Of a stretch of DNA of 64,000 nt, positions 17,883 to 26,921 are shown in pieces. The stretch comes from UBA3775 sp051877895 (GTDB lineage: Bacteria > Bacillota > Clostridia > Lachnospirales > Lachnospiraceae): assembly GCA_051877895.1 (NCBI GenBank), contig JBJEJI010000006.1, positions 20,225 through 84,224 on the forward strand. Direction: 5' to 3'. Under the pieces are notes generated by a model that had not been told where the DNA came from, did no database searches, and saw nothing but the letters and a program-made list of their open reading frames with translations. Numbering within the stretch: the stretch's first letter is position 1; each line of letters opens with the position of its first letter. The position numbers were made by a program, and so were the translations under genes.

Positions 17883-19097
17883 TTATGCGAGTTTCTTTTC
17901 AAGACGTTCTCTGATTGCGAGAATAAAATCTTTACTGTTAACTGCTGTAGCAGTGAACCCTTTTTCAACAAGACCAACAAGGTCCTTGGTCATGATTCCG
18001 TCATTCAGAGTATCAATGCAGCTTTCTTCAAGCTTGTCTGCGTATGCAACGAGATCAGGAAGGTTGTCCAGCTCGCCACGTTTTCTTAAAGCACCGCTCC
18101 ATGCGTATATGGTAGCCATTGGGTTAGTGGATGTTTCCTCACCCTTAAGGTACTTGTAATAGTGACGTGTTACTGTACCATGTGCAGCTTCGTATTCATA
18201 ATTTCCTTCAGGACTTACAAGAACTGAAGTCATCATGGCGAGGGAACCAAAAGCTGTGGAAACCATATCACTCATTACGTCACCGTCGTAATTCTTACAT
18301 GCCCAGATATAGCCCCCCTTGCTACGGATAACTCTGGCAACAGCATCATCAATAAGAGTGTAGAAATATTCAATGCCCAGAGCTTCGAATTTTTCTTTAT
18401 ACTCTGCATCGTAGATTTCCTGGAAAATATCTTTGAAAGTATGGTCATATTTCTTGCTGATAGTGTCCTTTGTAGCAAACCATAAATCCTGTTTTGTATC
18501 AAGTGCATACTGGAAGCAGGAATGTGCGAAGGAACGGATGGAAGTGTCTTTGTTGTACTGTCCCTGAAGAACACCACCACATTCAAAATCATAAACGGTC
18601 TGTCTCATTTCAGTTCCATCTTCACCTGTAAAGAGAAGTTCTGCCTTACCGGGTCCCGGAATTCTGAATTCAGTATTCTTGTAAACATCACCATATGCGT
18701 GACGTGCAATAGTAATAGGTTTTTCCCAGTTTTTAACTGCAGGCTTGATTGAGTCAATCATAATTGGAGCTCTGAAAACAGTTCCGTCAAGAATAGCACG
18801 GATGGTACCGTTTGGAGATTTCCACATTTCATGAAGATTGTATTCAGTCATTCTCTGTGCGTTTGGAGTAATGGTTGCACATTTTACTGCAACACCATAC
18901 TTCTTTGTGGCATTTGCGGAATCGATAGTTACCTGGTCAGCAGTTTTATCTCTTTCCGGAAGACCCAGATCGTAGTACTCGGTTTTTAAGTCAACGAAAG
19001 GAAGAATTAGCTCGTCCTTAATGATTTTCCAGAGGATTCTGGTCATTTCGTCACCATCCATCTCAACGAGAGGAGTGGTCATTTTGATTTTTTCCAT
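17883..19097 (-). CDS. icd: NADP-dependent isocitrate dehydrogenase
   Basis: 404 residues, the dimeric eukaryotic-type (IDH1-like) NADP enzyme, recognisable from the start (TPLVEMDGDEMTRILW), the substrate-site region with ITPNAQR and the NADP region near KYLKGEETSTNPMATIYAW. It oxidises isocitrate to 2-oxoglutarate plus CO2, giving NADPH. In an anaerobe with an incomplete TCA cycle this is the oxidative branch feeding glutamate synthesis. AAAAGGAGG before its ATG; 16 bases downstream of the aconitase-family gene, so the two form one operon. Confidence 0.96.
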   Translation of the reverse strand: MEKIKMTTPLVEMDGDEMTRILWKIIKDELILPFVDLKTEYYDLGLPERDKTADQVTIDSANATKKYGVAVKCATITPNAQRMTEYNLHEMWKSPNGTIRAILDGTVFRAPIMIDSIKPAVKNWEKPITIARHAYGDVYKNTEFRIPGPGKAELLFTGEDGTEMRQTVYDFECGGVLQGQYNKDTSIRSFAHSCFQYALDTKQDLWFATKDTISKKYDHTFKDIFQEIYDAEYKEKFEALGIEYFYTLIDDAVARVIRSKGGYIWACKNYDGDVMSDMVSTAFGSLAMMTSVLVSPEGNYEYEAAHGTVTRHYYKYLKGEETSTNPMATIYAWSGALRKRGELDNLPDLVAYADKLEESCIDTLNDGIMTKDLVGLVEKGFTATAVNSKDFILAIRERLEKKLA

Positions 19098-19113
19098 ATT
19101 GATAAGCCTCCTT

Positions 19114-21357
19114 TTATTTTTCTAACTGTGCAGCGTAGTAGTTGATCAGACAGCCGTCAAGGATAATTTCCTTTTCATCAGGTGTAAGACCTTTAACATA
19201 AAGCATAATATCGTCTATTGTGCCATCTGCCTTTAATACCTTTGCAGGGAATTCTTCAATACCTGTTTCAATTTTGGTACGGATGTCAGGAACAAATACA
19301 TAATCACCTTCACTGTAGTCGAACTTGGTATCTTCTGCAATGGTAAATGGAAGAATACCCCAGTTAATACAGTTACTTCTGTATCTTTTTGTAGCAAATT
19401 CATAACAGATATTTGCGAAACCACCAAGCACTTTCTGGCAGGAAGCAGCCTGTTCACGTGCGGAACCATCACCCGGTTTGTTTGCAAAAACGCAGGAACC
19501 AAACTGAGTTGTCTTCATAAGTGTTTCTGCATCACCGAATTTTGTAAGAACATCTGTAAGCTCTGCTGGTGATTCACCATTTCTGCGAAGTGTTTCCACA
19601 TCATTTACTGCTTTGCTGTTTCCAACATATTCAGGAACACGTCTTGAAAGTGCAAATTCAGCAAGACGGAGAGGATTACTTCTGTAGGAAGAAGTCTCTC
19701 CGGATGGAATGAGCTCATCTGTTGTAGTTACAGGATCATGAATAACAGCTGCAAGTTTAACAAGAAGATTGTCTGCAAGAGCATCCATCTTTGGCCAGTC
19801 TGTAATGTTTGGTCCGAGAATGAGCTCGGTTTCAGGCTGTGGATTACCAAAGCCGTTGTAAATTCTATGTTCATATACTGTTTTATCAAAATGATATTCA
19901 TGTACAGGAACTTCATAATCAATATCTGTAGCAGCAGTAATTACGCCACCGTTAAGAGCTGTTGCGGCGATGGAGCGTGAATCCATAAGAGCAACACCTG
20001 CAATCTGACCTTCACCAGGCTTGCTGCCTTCACGGTTAGGGAAGTTTCTGGTTGTATGTCTGATGGAAAGACCATTGTTTGCAGGAACATCACCGGCACC
20101 AAAACAAGGACCACAGAAGGAAGGCTTAATAACAGCACCTGCTTTAAGCAGTTCACTTGTTGCACCATTCTTTGTAAGCTCAAGACTTACAGGTACACTT
20201 GTAGGATATACGGAAAGAGAGAAGTAATCATTTCCTGTGCTTCCATCCTTTAAGATCGCTGCTGCTTCATTAATATTGTCGAAGGTACCGCCGGAACAAC
20301 CTGCGATTACACCCTGACTTGCATATACTTTACCGTCAACAACTTTATCCTGAAGTTTGAAATGTGCTTTAGGGAATTTTATTTTTGCTTCAGCTTCAAC
20401 CTTTGCAAGAATTTCTTTTGCATTTGCATTGAATTCGTGTATTGTGTAAGCATTTGACGGATGAAATGGAAGAGCAATCATAGATTCCATTTTGTCAAGG
20501 TCAATGGTAATCATGCTGTCATAGTAAGCAGTTTTACCGGGCTTTAATTCTTTGTAGAATTCTTCACGTCCGTGTGCAGCATAGGAAGCCTTTACAATAT
20601 CATCTGTTTCCCAGATAGAGGAAAGACAGGTGGTTTCTGTTGTCATAACGTCAATACCGTTTCTGAAGTCAATAGGGAGGTTCTTTACACCCGGGCCTAC
20701 GAATTCAAGAACTTTGTTTTTAACAAAGCCGTTAGCAAAGGTTGCACCAACAAGGGCAATAGCAACGTCATGAGGACCGATTCCCTTTCTTGGAGTACCG
20801 GTAAGGTATACCATAACAACCTCAGGAAGATTGACATCCCAGGTGTTTTTAAGAAGCTGTTTTACAAGCTCAGGACCACCTTCACCAACACCCATTGTAC
20901 CTAAAGCACCATAACGCGTGTGACTGTCGGAGCCAAGTATCATGCCGCCACATTTAACAAGAGCTTCTCTTGCATAAGAGTGAATTACACTCTGGTTAGC
21001 AGGAACATAAATCCCACCGAATTTTTTTGCGGCTGATAAACCAAATACGTGGTCATCCTCGTTAATTGTACCACCAACTGCACAAAGGGAGTTATGACAG
21101 TTTGTCATTGCATATGGTAATGGAAATTCCTTCAGGCCGCTGGCACGTGCCGTCTGGATAATTCCAACATAAGTAATGTCATGGGAAACCATGGCATCAA
21201 ATTTAATTTTAAGTTTGCTGTCATCCCCTGAAGTATTGTGAGAGGAAAGAACAGAATAAGCAATCGTCTGTTTGCGGGCTTCTTCAGCAGAAACAGAGCA
21301 GTTTTCCACAGGAACGCCGTCAACCAGATACATACCACCTTTATGTAATGTAATCAT
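19114..21357 (-). CDS. Aconitase-family hydratase, probable aconitate hydratase
   Basis: 747 residues, aconitase superfamily. Cluster-ligand motifs are visible: TTETTCLSSIWETDD, GCSGGTFDNINEAA and SFCGPCFGAGD, plus the swivel-domain stretch with SREQAASCQ-like text (GDGSAREQAASCQ). It belongs to the subgroup annotated as hydratase (E. coli YbhJ-like, about 750 residues) rather than the classic 890-residue AcnA. Its operon with icd argues that here it interconverts citrate and isocitrate. AGGAGG precedes the ATG. A strong promoter, a GntR-type palindrome and a leader hairpin lie upstream, so the operon is probably regulated by carbon supply. Confidence 0.88.
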   Translation of the reverse strand: MITLHKGGMYLVDGVPVENCSVSAEEARKQTIAYSVLSSHNTSGDDSKLKIKFDAMVSHDITYVGIIQTARASGLKEFPLPYAMTNCHNSLCAVGGTINEDDHVFGLSAAKKFGGIYVPANQSVIHSYAREALVKCGGMILGSDSHTRYGALGTMGVGEGGPELVKQLLKNTWDVNLPEVVMVYLTGTPRKGIGPHDVAIALVGATFANGFVKNKVLEFVGPGVKNLPIDFRNGIDVMTTETTCLSSIWETDDIVKASYAAHGREEFYKELKPGKTAYYDSMITIDLDKMESMIALPFHPSNAYTIHEFNANAKEILAKVEAEAKIKFPKAHFKLQDKVVDGKVYASQGVIAGCSGGTFDNINEAAAILKDGSTGNDYFSLSVYPTSVPVSLELTKNGATSELLKAGAVIKPSFCGPCFGAGDVPANNGLSIRHTTRNFPNREGSKPGEGQIAGVALMDSRSIAATALNGGVITAATDIDYEVPVHEYHFDKTVYEHRIYNGFGNPQPETELILGPNITDWPKMDALADNLLVKLAAVIHDPVTTTDELIPSGETSSYRSNPLRLAEFALSRRVPEYVGNSKAVNDVETLRRNGESPAELTDVLTKFGDAETLMKTTQFGSCVFANKPGDGSAREQAASCQKVLGGFANICYEFATKRYRSNCINWGILPFTIAEDTKFDYSEGDYVFVPDIRTKIETGIEEFPAKVLKADGTIDDIMLYVKGLTPDEKEIILDGCLINYYAAQLEK

Positions 21358-21426
21358 AAGGCAGACCTCCTTATTTTAATTTAATTCTTAGTTTGCTTTT
21401 TACGAAATAAATCCGCAAATTCTTTG

Positions 21427-21541
21427 GTATACAAAGAAAAAGTTTGCACTGGGCATTTGTTTACGTCCATGCAAACGAAAAAAAAAACTACCTATATTAT
21501 AGAAATATTCTTCATATAAGTCAACTGTTTTTGTATACAAT
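21427..21541 (-). promoter_or_regulatory. Promoter, GntR-type palindromes and leader hairpin of the aconitase-icd operon
   Basis: The 330-base gap between the divergent aconitase and ZIP genes holds, reading minus: a palindrome TTGTATACAA (21531-21540), five bases upstream of TTGACT (21519-21524), 17-bp spacer, TATAAT (21496-21501), then a leader hairpin (21442-21452 pairing with 21467-21476, about 10 bp, 14-base loop) and a second TATAC box (GGTATACA, 21426-21433). No clear plus-strand promoter was found for the ZIP gene; the remainder (21542-21687) is AT-rich. Confidence 0.75.
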
Positions 21542-21687
21542 CACACTATTTTAATAAATGTGAATACGAAGTATCTTAATTTGTGATTTTTGTGTACTGT
21601 CCAAGGATTTTTTTAACAGATGTATTGTAACCAGCACCACAATATCTGAATATAGTGGCATTAGCAGAAATGTGAAAGGATTTTGCT

Positions 21688-22449
21688 TTGAATGTAATAC
21701 TTTATGCCGTGGGAGGAACAGGATTTCTGTTTCTTATGACCACTTTAGGTGCTGCAATGGTTTTTCTGATGAAACCATTGCATAAAGGGAAGCTGGCAAA
21801 AACTGTTTTAGGTTTCTCAGCAGGAGTTATGCTGTCAACTTCTGTATTTGCACTGTTGATACCAGCCATGGAAGGTATGGCGGGAGTAAAAGGAATTGTT
21901 TATGTTGTGGCAGGCTTCTCGCTGGGATGCGTTGTACTTATTGCTACAGATGCAATAACGGGTATTAAGAGAGAAAAAAAGAAAAATTCCGCAGGGCTAT
22001 TAATGCTTGCCATGACCCTTCATAATATTCCTGAAGGTATAACTGTAGGGCTTGCCTGTGCCACCTGTGCAGATAATCCGCAGGAGGTAGGTCTTTTATA
22101 TGCTGCAATGGTGCTGGCCTTTGGTATAGGAATTCAGAATTTTCCGGAAAGTACGGCTTTGGCGGTTACTTTTGTAAACGATGGATACAGTCGTAAAAAA
22201 GCCTTCTGGTACAGTGTGTTAAGTGGGGCTGTTGAGCCGGCATTTGGTATTCTGGCCGTATATCTTTCGGCATATATTAAACCTGTTATGCCATTTCTTT
22301 TAGCGTATGCGGCAGGAACAATGCTACACGTGACGGTAGAGGAACTTATACCGGATGTGCAGGCAGATAAAAGACTTCATCTTGGCACAGTGGGTATTAT
22401 GTCCGGTATACTTCTTATGCTGGTTCTGGATATGTTTCAGGGACTTTAA
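21688..22449 (+). CDS. ZIP family metal (zinc) transporter
   Basis: 253 residues with about eight membrane segments. The ZIP binuclear metal-site motifs are present: TLHNIPEGITVGLA (about 109-122) in helix IV and IGIQNFPESTALAV in helix V, with HVTVEELIPD in the following helix. Members of this GufA-like subgroup import zinc or other divalent cations. Starts at TTG with AAAGGA seven bases before. Divergent from the aconitase operon. Confidence 0.9.
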   Translation: MNVILYAVGGTGFLFLMTTLGAAMVFLMKPLHKGKLAKTVLGFSAGVMLSTSVFALLIPAMEGMAGVKGIVYVVAGFSLGCVVLIATDAITGIKREKKKNSAGLLMLAMTLHNIPEGITVGLACATCADNPQEVGLLYAAMVLAFGIGIQNFPESTALAVTFVNDGYSRKKAFWYSVLSGAVEPAFGILAVYLSAYIKPVMPFLLAYAAGTMLHVTVEELIPDVQADKRLHLGTVGIMSGILLMLVLDMFQGL

Positions 22450-22522
22450 TGTATGTTAATATAAACGGCTTAAAAAAGCTGTAAAATACTAAAGAGAAGT
22501 GTAAAGAGAAGCCATATTTTCT

Positions 22523-22551
22523 TTGACAATAACAGGTATAAATGATATATT
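22523..22551 (+). promoter_or_regulatory. Consensus sigma-A promoter before the 22586 gene
   Basis: Perfect TTGACA (22523-22528), a 17-bp spacer, and TATATT (22546-22551). It fixes the start of the downstream gene at GTG 22586, since a longer frame would start inside the -35 box. Confidence 0.85.
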
Positions 22552-22585
22552 ATTTAAAAAGCCGAGTATTGCGGAGGATAATATT

Positions 22586-23353
22586 GTGGGAAAGCAAATT
22601 CTTGATGAAAATGTTATGAATTTAATATCCGGCACAGAAAACCGTATATATCAATATCATACCTTTGTGGGTGATAAAGAATATAATATCTCTGTTTTTT
22701 CTGAGCAGTCGGAAAATGTATATTATGTTGTTGTGTCAGATAATGACACTTTAATCAGCATACAGTCTGTGAGAGAAGATCTGGACGAAAAAACCGCGGC
22801 ACGCATGAATAAGGATTTAATTAAGCGTATTCGGGAAAGTTTGCCGGAAAGCTATCAGATTGAATCCGTCAGAAGTGATGCAGAGTCTGTAAGCGAATGC
22901 GAACAGCCTGTTATGCTTAAAATAAACACATCTGAAAAACTTGTTGGAGAAGATGGTAAAATAATAATTATCAGTTCGGAAATTACAGACTGGATGAATG
23001 AACTTAAAGTAATTCCAACTTCTAAAGTTTCTAAACAGCAGGCAGAAGATTATCAGATGGAATATGAAAAAATCATGTCAGCTGATATGATTCCACATGA
23101 AAAAGATGAAAAGGATTTTTCACGTACTATGTGCCTGATAACCCTTATTTTTGCTATTGTTTCAGTGTTCTTTTATGACATGTGTTTCTTTCCCGTAATA
23201 ACTATTGTTTCGGGTATTTTTTCTGCATATCGTTGTTACACAAACAAAAACAATACATCCCTTGTGATTTGTATAATCTGTATTGTTGTTGGAATTGTAT
23301 TTACATGCATTGGCTGGAATCAGTTCACCCTGTCTATGAATAACGCTGTATAA
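22586..23353 (+). CDS. Unknown protein with two C-terminal membrane segments, operon with WYL regulator
   Basis: About 255 residues. A soluble N-terminal domain (1-175) with several hydrophobic strands (ENVYYVVVSDND, VMLKINTSE, KIIIISSEI) and predicted charged helices is followed by two or three membrane segments (about 183-245). No family recognised. The GTG at 22586 has GCGGAGG eight bases before it. It ends 19 bases before the WYL regulator gene, which suggests they are cotranscribed and functionally linked. May be a membrane-associated sensor; that is a guess. Confidence 0.65.
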   Translation: MGKQILDENVMNLISGTENRIYQYHTFVGDKEYNISVFSEQSENVYYVVVSDNDTLISIQSVREDLDEKTAARMNKDLIKRIRESLPESYQIESVRSDAESVSECEQPVMLKINTSEKLVGEDGKIIIISSEITDWMNELKVIPTSKVSKQQAEDYQMEYEKIMSADMIPHEKDEKDFSRTMCLITLIFAIVSVFFYDMCFFPVITIVSGIFSAYRCYTNKNNTSLVICIICIVVGIVFTCIGWNQFTLSMNNAV

Positions 23354-23372
23354 GCTGCGGTTGGAGGCAGAT

Positions 23373-24377
23373 ATGGCAAAGTTACAGAATCAGAAACTAA
23401 AACTGATATACCTGCTCAGAATACTTGAGGAAAATACCGACAGTGAGCACTGCATTTCTATGGAATCCATTATTTCAAAGCTTGAGGCAATGGGCGTCAG
23501 TGCCGAAAGAAAGAGCATCTATACTGATTTCGATTATCTGAGAGTGGCCGGATACGATGTTGTAAAGGTAAAGAAAAACAAAACTTATGGGTATTATCTT
23601 GCCACAAGAAATTTTGAACTGCCTGAGCTGAAGATGATGGTTGACGCGGTTTCAACTTCAAAACTTGTGACCAAGGAACAGTCTGAAGCTCTGATAAAAA
23701 AACTTGAAAAACTTTGTAGCAGATACCAGGCGGATGAACTTCAGAGAAGTGTTTTTATTTATGACAGACCTAAAAGCAGGAATGAAAGTGTTTTTGAGAA
23801 TATTGGTCTGCTTACGGACGCAATCAGGCAAAAGAAACTGATTGACTTTGACTATTATCAGTGGAATAAAAATAAACAGCTGGTTTTAAGAGAAAACGGA
23901 AATAAGCATAATATAGGCCCTGAGTTTCTGGAATTTATGGATGGCAACTATTACCTTATAGCCTACGATACTAATGCTGAGAAAATCAAACATTACAGAG
24001 TAGACAAAATGGGTAATATAGTCATTAACCGGGATGCTAAAAGAAGTTATAAAATTGCCAGGATTGACCAACCGAAATATTCTGCTCAGTTGTCAAACAT
24101 GTTTTCCGGTGAAGAAAAAGAAATACGTCTGGAAGCATATGAAAAAAATCTCGGAGTTATTATTGACAAGTTTGGTTATCCGGCAGTGAAAGTAATTCCG
24201 CTTCCTACTGCCGGTGGAAAATACATATGTCGCATTAATTTGCAGATCAGCAACCAGCTTTTTGGTTGGCTTCTCGGAGTGTCAGATCTGGTTACTCTGG
24301 TTGGCCCGGAGGATGTGGTTGAGGATTATCAGTCTCTTCTCAGACAGAATTTTTCCAGTAAATCCAGTGCTAAATAA
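23373..24377 (+). CDS. WYL-domain transcriptional regulator
   Basis: 334 residues. An N-terminal helix-turn-helix (about 5-75, with SAERKSIYTDFDYL as recognition region) and a WYL domain (about 140-220: LIDFDYYQWNKNKQ, GPEFLEFMDGNYYLIAYDT) followed by the WCX part. Such proteins regulate genes, often through nucleic acid or nucleotide ligands. ATG 23373 chosen because GGAGG is five bases upstream. The 3' end overlaps the convergent ABC permease gene by 49 bases, with no terminator between them. Confidence 0.88.
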   Translation: MAKLQNQKLKLIYLLRILEENTDSEHCISMESIISKLEAMGVSAERKSIYTDFDYLRVAGYDVVKVKKNKTYGYYLATRNFELPELKMMVDAVSTSKLVTKEQSEALIKKLEKLCSRYQADELQRSVFIYDRPKSRNESVFENIGLLTDAIRQKKLIDFDYYQWNKNKQLVLRENGNKHNIGPEFLEFMDGNYYLIAYDTNAEKIKHYRVDKMGNIVINRDAKRSYKIARIDQPKYSAQLSNMFSGEEKEIRLEAYEKNLGVIIDKFGYPAVKVIPLPTAGGKYICRINLQISNQLFGWLLGVSDLVTLVGPEDVVEDYQSLLRQNFSSKSSAK

Positions 24378-25141
24378 AGAATTGCCGCCATAAAGCAAAG
24401 AATTGTAATTGAAAGTAATACCAGATCAAGTTTGAAAACCTGACTGGCATATAGAATCAGATAACCCAGTCCTGCATTTGCAGCCACAAATTCGCCAATT
24501 ATAACACCTACAAGTGATAATCCCATGTTCACTTTCATAACGTTAATAATATATGCTTTGTTAGAAGGAATTACCAGTTTTGTAAGAACAGAAAGCTTAT
24601 TTCCACCCAGTGTGTAAATAAGCTTTATTTTATCAGGATCTGTCTGTCTGAAATGTTCGTAAAAGGACATAATAGCCCCAAATATGGCAACGGAAATGGC
24701 TGCAACAATAATAGTTTTCATTCCGGTTCCGAGCCATACAATAAATACAGGCGCCAGAGCTGACTTTGGGAGACTGTTCAGAATGACCAGATAAGGTTCA
24801 AATATCTTATACAAAGTATCATTCCACCATAATAAAACTGCTGCTGTAAGTCCGCCTGCAATAACTATGCTAAAACATACAAAGGTTTCAATTAATGTAA
24901 TTCTAATATGATAGGCCAGTGTTCCGTTGGTAAAATAGGTTGTAGCCGCTTTTATTATACGCGAAGGGCTGGAAAAAATAAATGAGTCAATTATTTTTAA
25001 TCGTGTCAGAGCTTCCCAGCCTCCTACAAAAATAATGAGTATCAGAATCCGGAATATCAGAATGATAATCTGTTTTTTTCGATGTTTCCTTAAATATTTC
25101 CGCTGACCCGGGGAAACATTCTGTTTATATTTTTTCTCCAT
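24329..25141 (-). CDS. ABC transporter permease (NitT/TauT/SsuC type)
   Basis: 270 residues, about six membrane segments with the permease motif region (EAAxxxG-like: AIMSFYEHFRQTDPDKIKLIYTLGGN, which contacts the ATPase). Similar to the permeases of nitrate/taurine/sulfonate or thiamine-precursor importers. Its start overlaps the end of the ATPase gene by 17 bases, so the two are translationally coupled. Its 3' end overlaps the WYL gene tail. No substrate-binding protein gene lies adjacent, so the substrate cannot be inferred. Confidence 0.88.
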   Translation of the reverse strand: MEKKYKQNVSPGQRKYLRKHRKKQIIILIFRILILIIFVGGWEALTRLKIIDSFIFSSPSRIIKAATTYFTNGTLAYHIRITLIETFVCFSIVIAGGLTAAVLLWWNDTLYKIFEPYLVILNSLPKSALAPVFIVWLGTGMKTIIVAAISVAIFGAIMSFYEHFRQTDPDKIKLIYTLGGNKLSVLTKLVIPSNKAYIINVMKVNMGLSLVGVIIGEFVAANAGLGYLILYASQVFKLDLVLLSITILCFMAAILYLALDLLEKFCLRRD

Positions 25142-25898
25142 TTTTTAGCTCCTTATAAATGTGATGAAAGTAACCTGTAAATTCCGGAGCATCTCTTGCA
25201 GTAAAAGGAGTCCGGCTATTTATTGTAAGATTAATTTCAATTTCGTCAATAATCCGGGTAGGACGTTTACTTAAAATTAGTATTTTATCAGCCATGCTGA
25301 TTGCCTCTTCAATATCATGGGTAATTAACAGGGCTGTTTTATTTTCTTTTCGTATAATTCTGTATATATCATCCGACACCTCCAACCGGGTCTGAAAATC
25401 TAGTGCCGAAAATGGTTCGTCAAGTAATAGTATATCGGGATTACTGATAAGTGTACGGATAAGTGCAACCCGCTGTCTCATTCCCCCGGAAAGTCCCGAT
25501 GGATATCCATGCTCAAATCCTTTTAAATCATATGTTTCCAGCAATTCGCTGATTTTGTTGGTTCTTATATCTTTTTCAAATGGATTTATTTCAATGGATA
25601 AAGCTATGTTTTTGTGATTATCCCTCCAGTCAAACAGTAAATCTTTCTGATGCATATATCCAATTCGTACATCCGATTTCGAAAGGTCTTTTCCGTCAAT
25701 GCTTATGGAGCCGAGGGTGGGGGTAAGAAGCCCTGCCAGACAGGACAACAGAGTTGTTTTTCCGCAGCCCGAAGGACCTACCAGTGCTACAAACTCACCT
25801 TCGTTCACCTCGAAAGAAAGATTTTTTATGGTTTCGGTTTCCCCTTTTAAGCCATAATAAGAGAAACACAGGTTCTCGACTTTCAGTTTGATACCCAT
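25125..25898 (-). CDS. ABC transporter ATP-binding protein (NitT/TauT type)
   Basis: 257 residues. Walker A GPSGCGKTT (about 41-49), signature LSGGMRQRVAL, Walker B LLLDEPFSALD and the switch His in THDIEEA. The fold and order match the nitrate/sulfonate/taurine importer ATPases. ATG start with GGAGG upstream. Pairs with the permease gene, which it overlaps by 17 bases. The substrate-binding lipoprotein that such systems need is absent here; it may be elsewhere in the genome. Confidence 0.9.
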   Translation of the reverse strand: MGIKLKVENLCFSYYGLKGETETIKNLSFEVNEGEFVALVGPSGCGKTTLLSCLAGLLTPTLGSISIDGKDLSKSDVRIGYMHQKDLLFDWRDNHKNIALSIEINPFEKDIRTNKISELLETYDLKGFEHGYPSGLSGGMRQRVALIRTLISNPDILLLDEPFSALDFQTRLEVSDDIYRIIRKENKTALLITHDIEEAISMADKILILSKRPTRIIDEIEINLTINSRTPFTARDAPEFTGYFHHIYKELKNGEKI

Positions 25899-26024
25899 TT
25901 ACGGCCTCCGTATAATTATAAATTATTATATGGAGTTAAAACTAAAAATTGTCATTTTGAATATTTTTTTGTAAATGGGAGATAATGATATCAGCACAGT
26001 ACATGTGCAGAATGTGAGGTAGTT

Positions 26025-26342
26025 ATGAAAAAAGCAGCAGTATTACTTTTATGCTCGTTCCTTCTCATGAACTGTTTAACAGGATGCGGTGTTAACGATA
26101 ACAATAACAATTCCGCAACAAATCCAAACAGCACAAATCAGAATGGAACCACAGATGATAATAACGGTATGGACAATAACGATAATAAAAATAATAACAA
26201 CAATACAAATGATGTGAACGACAGGGGCGACAACCTGGGAGATGATATCATAGACGGAGCAGAGGATATCGGAAATGGTGTCGAGAATGCGGTTGATGAT
26301 ATAGTAGATGTTACAAATGCTCCGACAAACGCAGCACGATAA
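26025..26342 (+). CDS. Small lipoprotein with Asn/Asp-rich linker
   Basis: 105 residues. Signal peptide with lipobox LTGC (Cys21), then a long Asn/Asp/Thr/Gly-rich low-complexity stretch (about 22-70) and a short amphipathic C-terminal helix (DIIDGAEDIGNGVENAVDDI). A surface lipoprotein anchored to the membrane; function unknown. Similar short Asn-rich lipoproteins are frequent in Lachnospiraceae. A GAGGT box is before the ATG. It converges with the CmpB-like gene at a shared terminator. Confidence 0.75.
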   Translation: MKKAAVLLLCSFLLMNCLTGCGVNDNNNNSATNPNSTNQNGTTDDNNGMDNNDNKNNNNNTNDVNDRGDNLGDDIIDGAEDIGNGVENAVDDIVDVTNAPTNAAR

Positions 26343-26371
26343 AAAGATTTGTAAGTTTTCAGAACGTTCAA

Positions 26372-26407
26372 AAAAATAAGCTTCGGTTATTGCCGGAGCT
26401 TATTTTT
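26372..26407. terminator. Bidirectional terminator between lipoprotein and CmpB-like genes
   Basis: AAAAATAAGCT plus CGG (26372-26386) pairs with CCG plus AGCTTATTTTT (26393-26407) around a short loop. Its centre overlaps the end of the minus-strand gene. Confidence 0.85.
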
Positions 26408-26806
26408 AATGGCATCACAGTGAAAAAGAAGAAACTCAAAGAAGAGACCGGCAGCCATCCAAAGAGGAAAGTAATCCAGACGTATAATGCCTTTGTAATT
26501 CATTGCGGCATAAGTATAATCCCAGGGACAGCTGTTAAATAATAACAGAATTGTACCGGCAATGTATTCAACGGAGATTATGAGGATACCATAAATAAAT
26601 GCTCTGAAAAAAACATGTAGCTTTTTTATCCCCTTATATATGGGACTGATAAAGGCAGCCATTCCGTATATGGGAAACATCCATAGGGATGTGGTGCTGG
26701 TAAGTTTGGAATTCCCCTGCAACAACGATATGAGACCGGTGTATGCACATTCAATACACCATCCTGTAAAGCCGCATAATATAAAGTTTTCAATTGATTT
26801 TCTCAT
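26387..26806 (-). CDS. Putative ABC-transporter type IV / CmpB-like membrane protein
   Basis: 139 residues with four membrane segments. Motifs of the CmpB-like family (PF06541): FTGWCIECAYT (GW-x-x-E near the N-terminus), TTSLWMFPIYGMAA, and SCPWDYTYAAMNYKG. Such proteins are widespread in Clostridia without a proven role; the ABC label is historical. It stands alone on the minus strand. Confidence 0.8.
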   Translation of the reverse strand: MRKSIENFILCGFTGWCIECAYTGLISLLQGNSKLTSTTSLWMFPIYGMAAFISPIYKGIKKLHVFFRAFIYGILIISVEYIAGTILLLFNSCPWDYTYAAMNYKGIIRLDYFPLWMAAGLFFEFLLFHCDAIKNKLRQ

Positions 26807-26921
26807 ATGACATACCTCAAAATAATACTTGCATTATTTTATTCTTAACATTTCAAATAAAAATATACTGTTTTATCGGTGACAAAAGAGGGAAATTGGG
26901 TTACTATAATATGTAATGACT

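Noticed and set aside
22523..22585. Longer N-terminus of the 22586 gene starting at TTG
   Set aside because: This TTG is part of a perfect -35 box and lacks a ribosome binding site; GTG 22586 has GGAGG.
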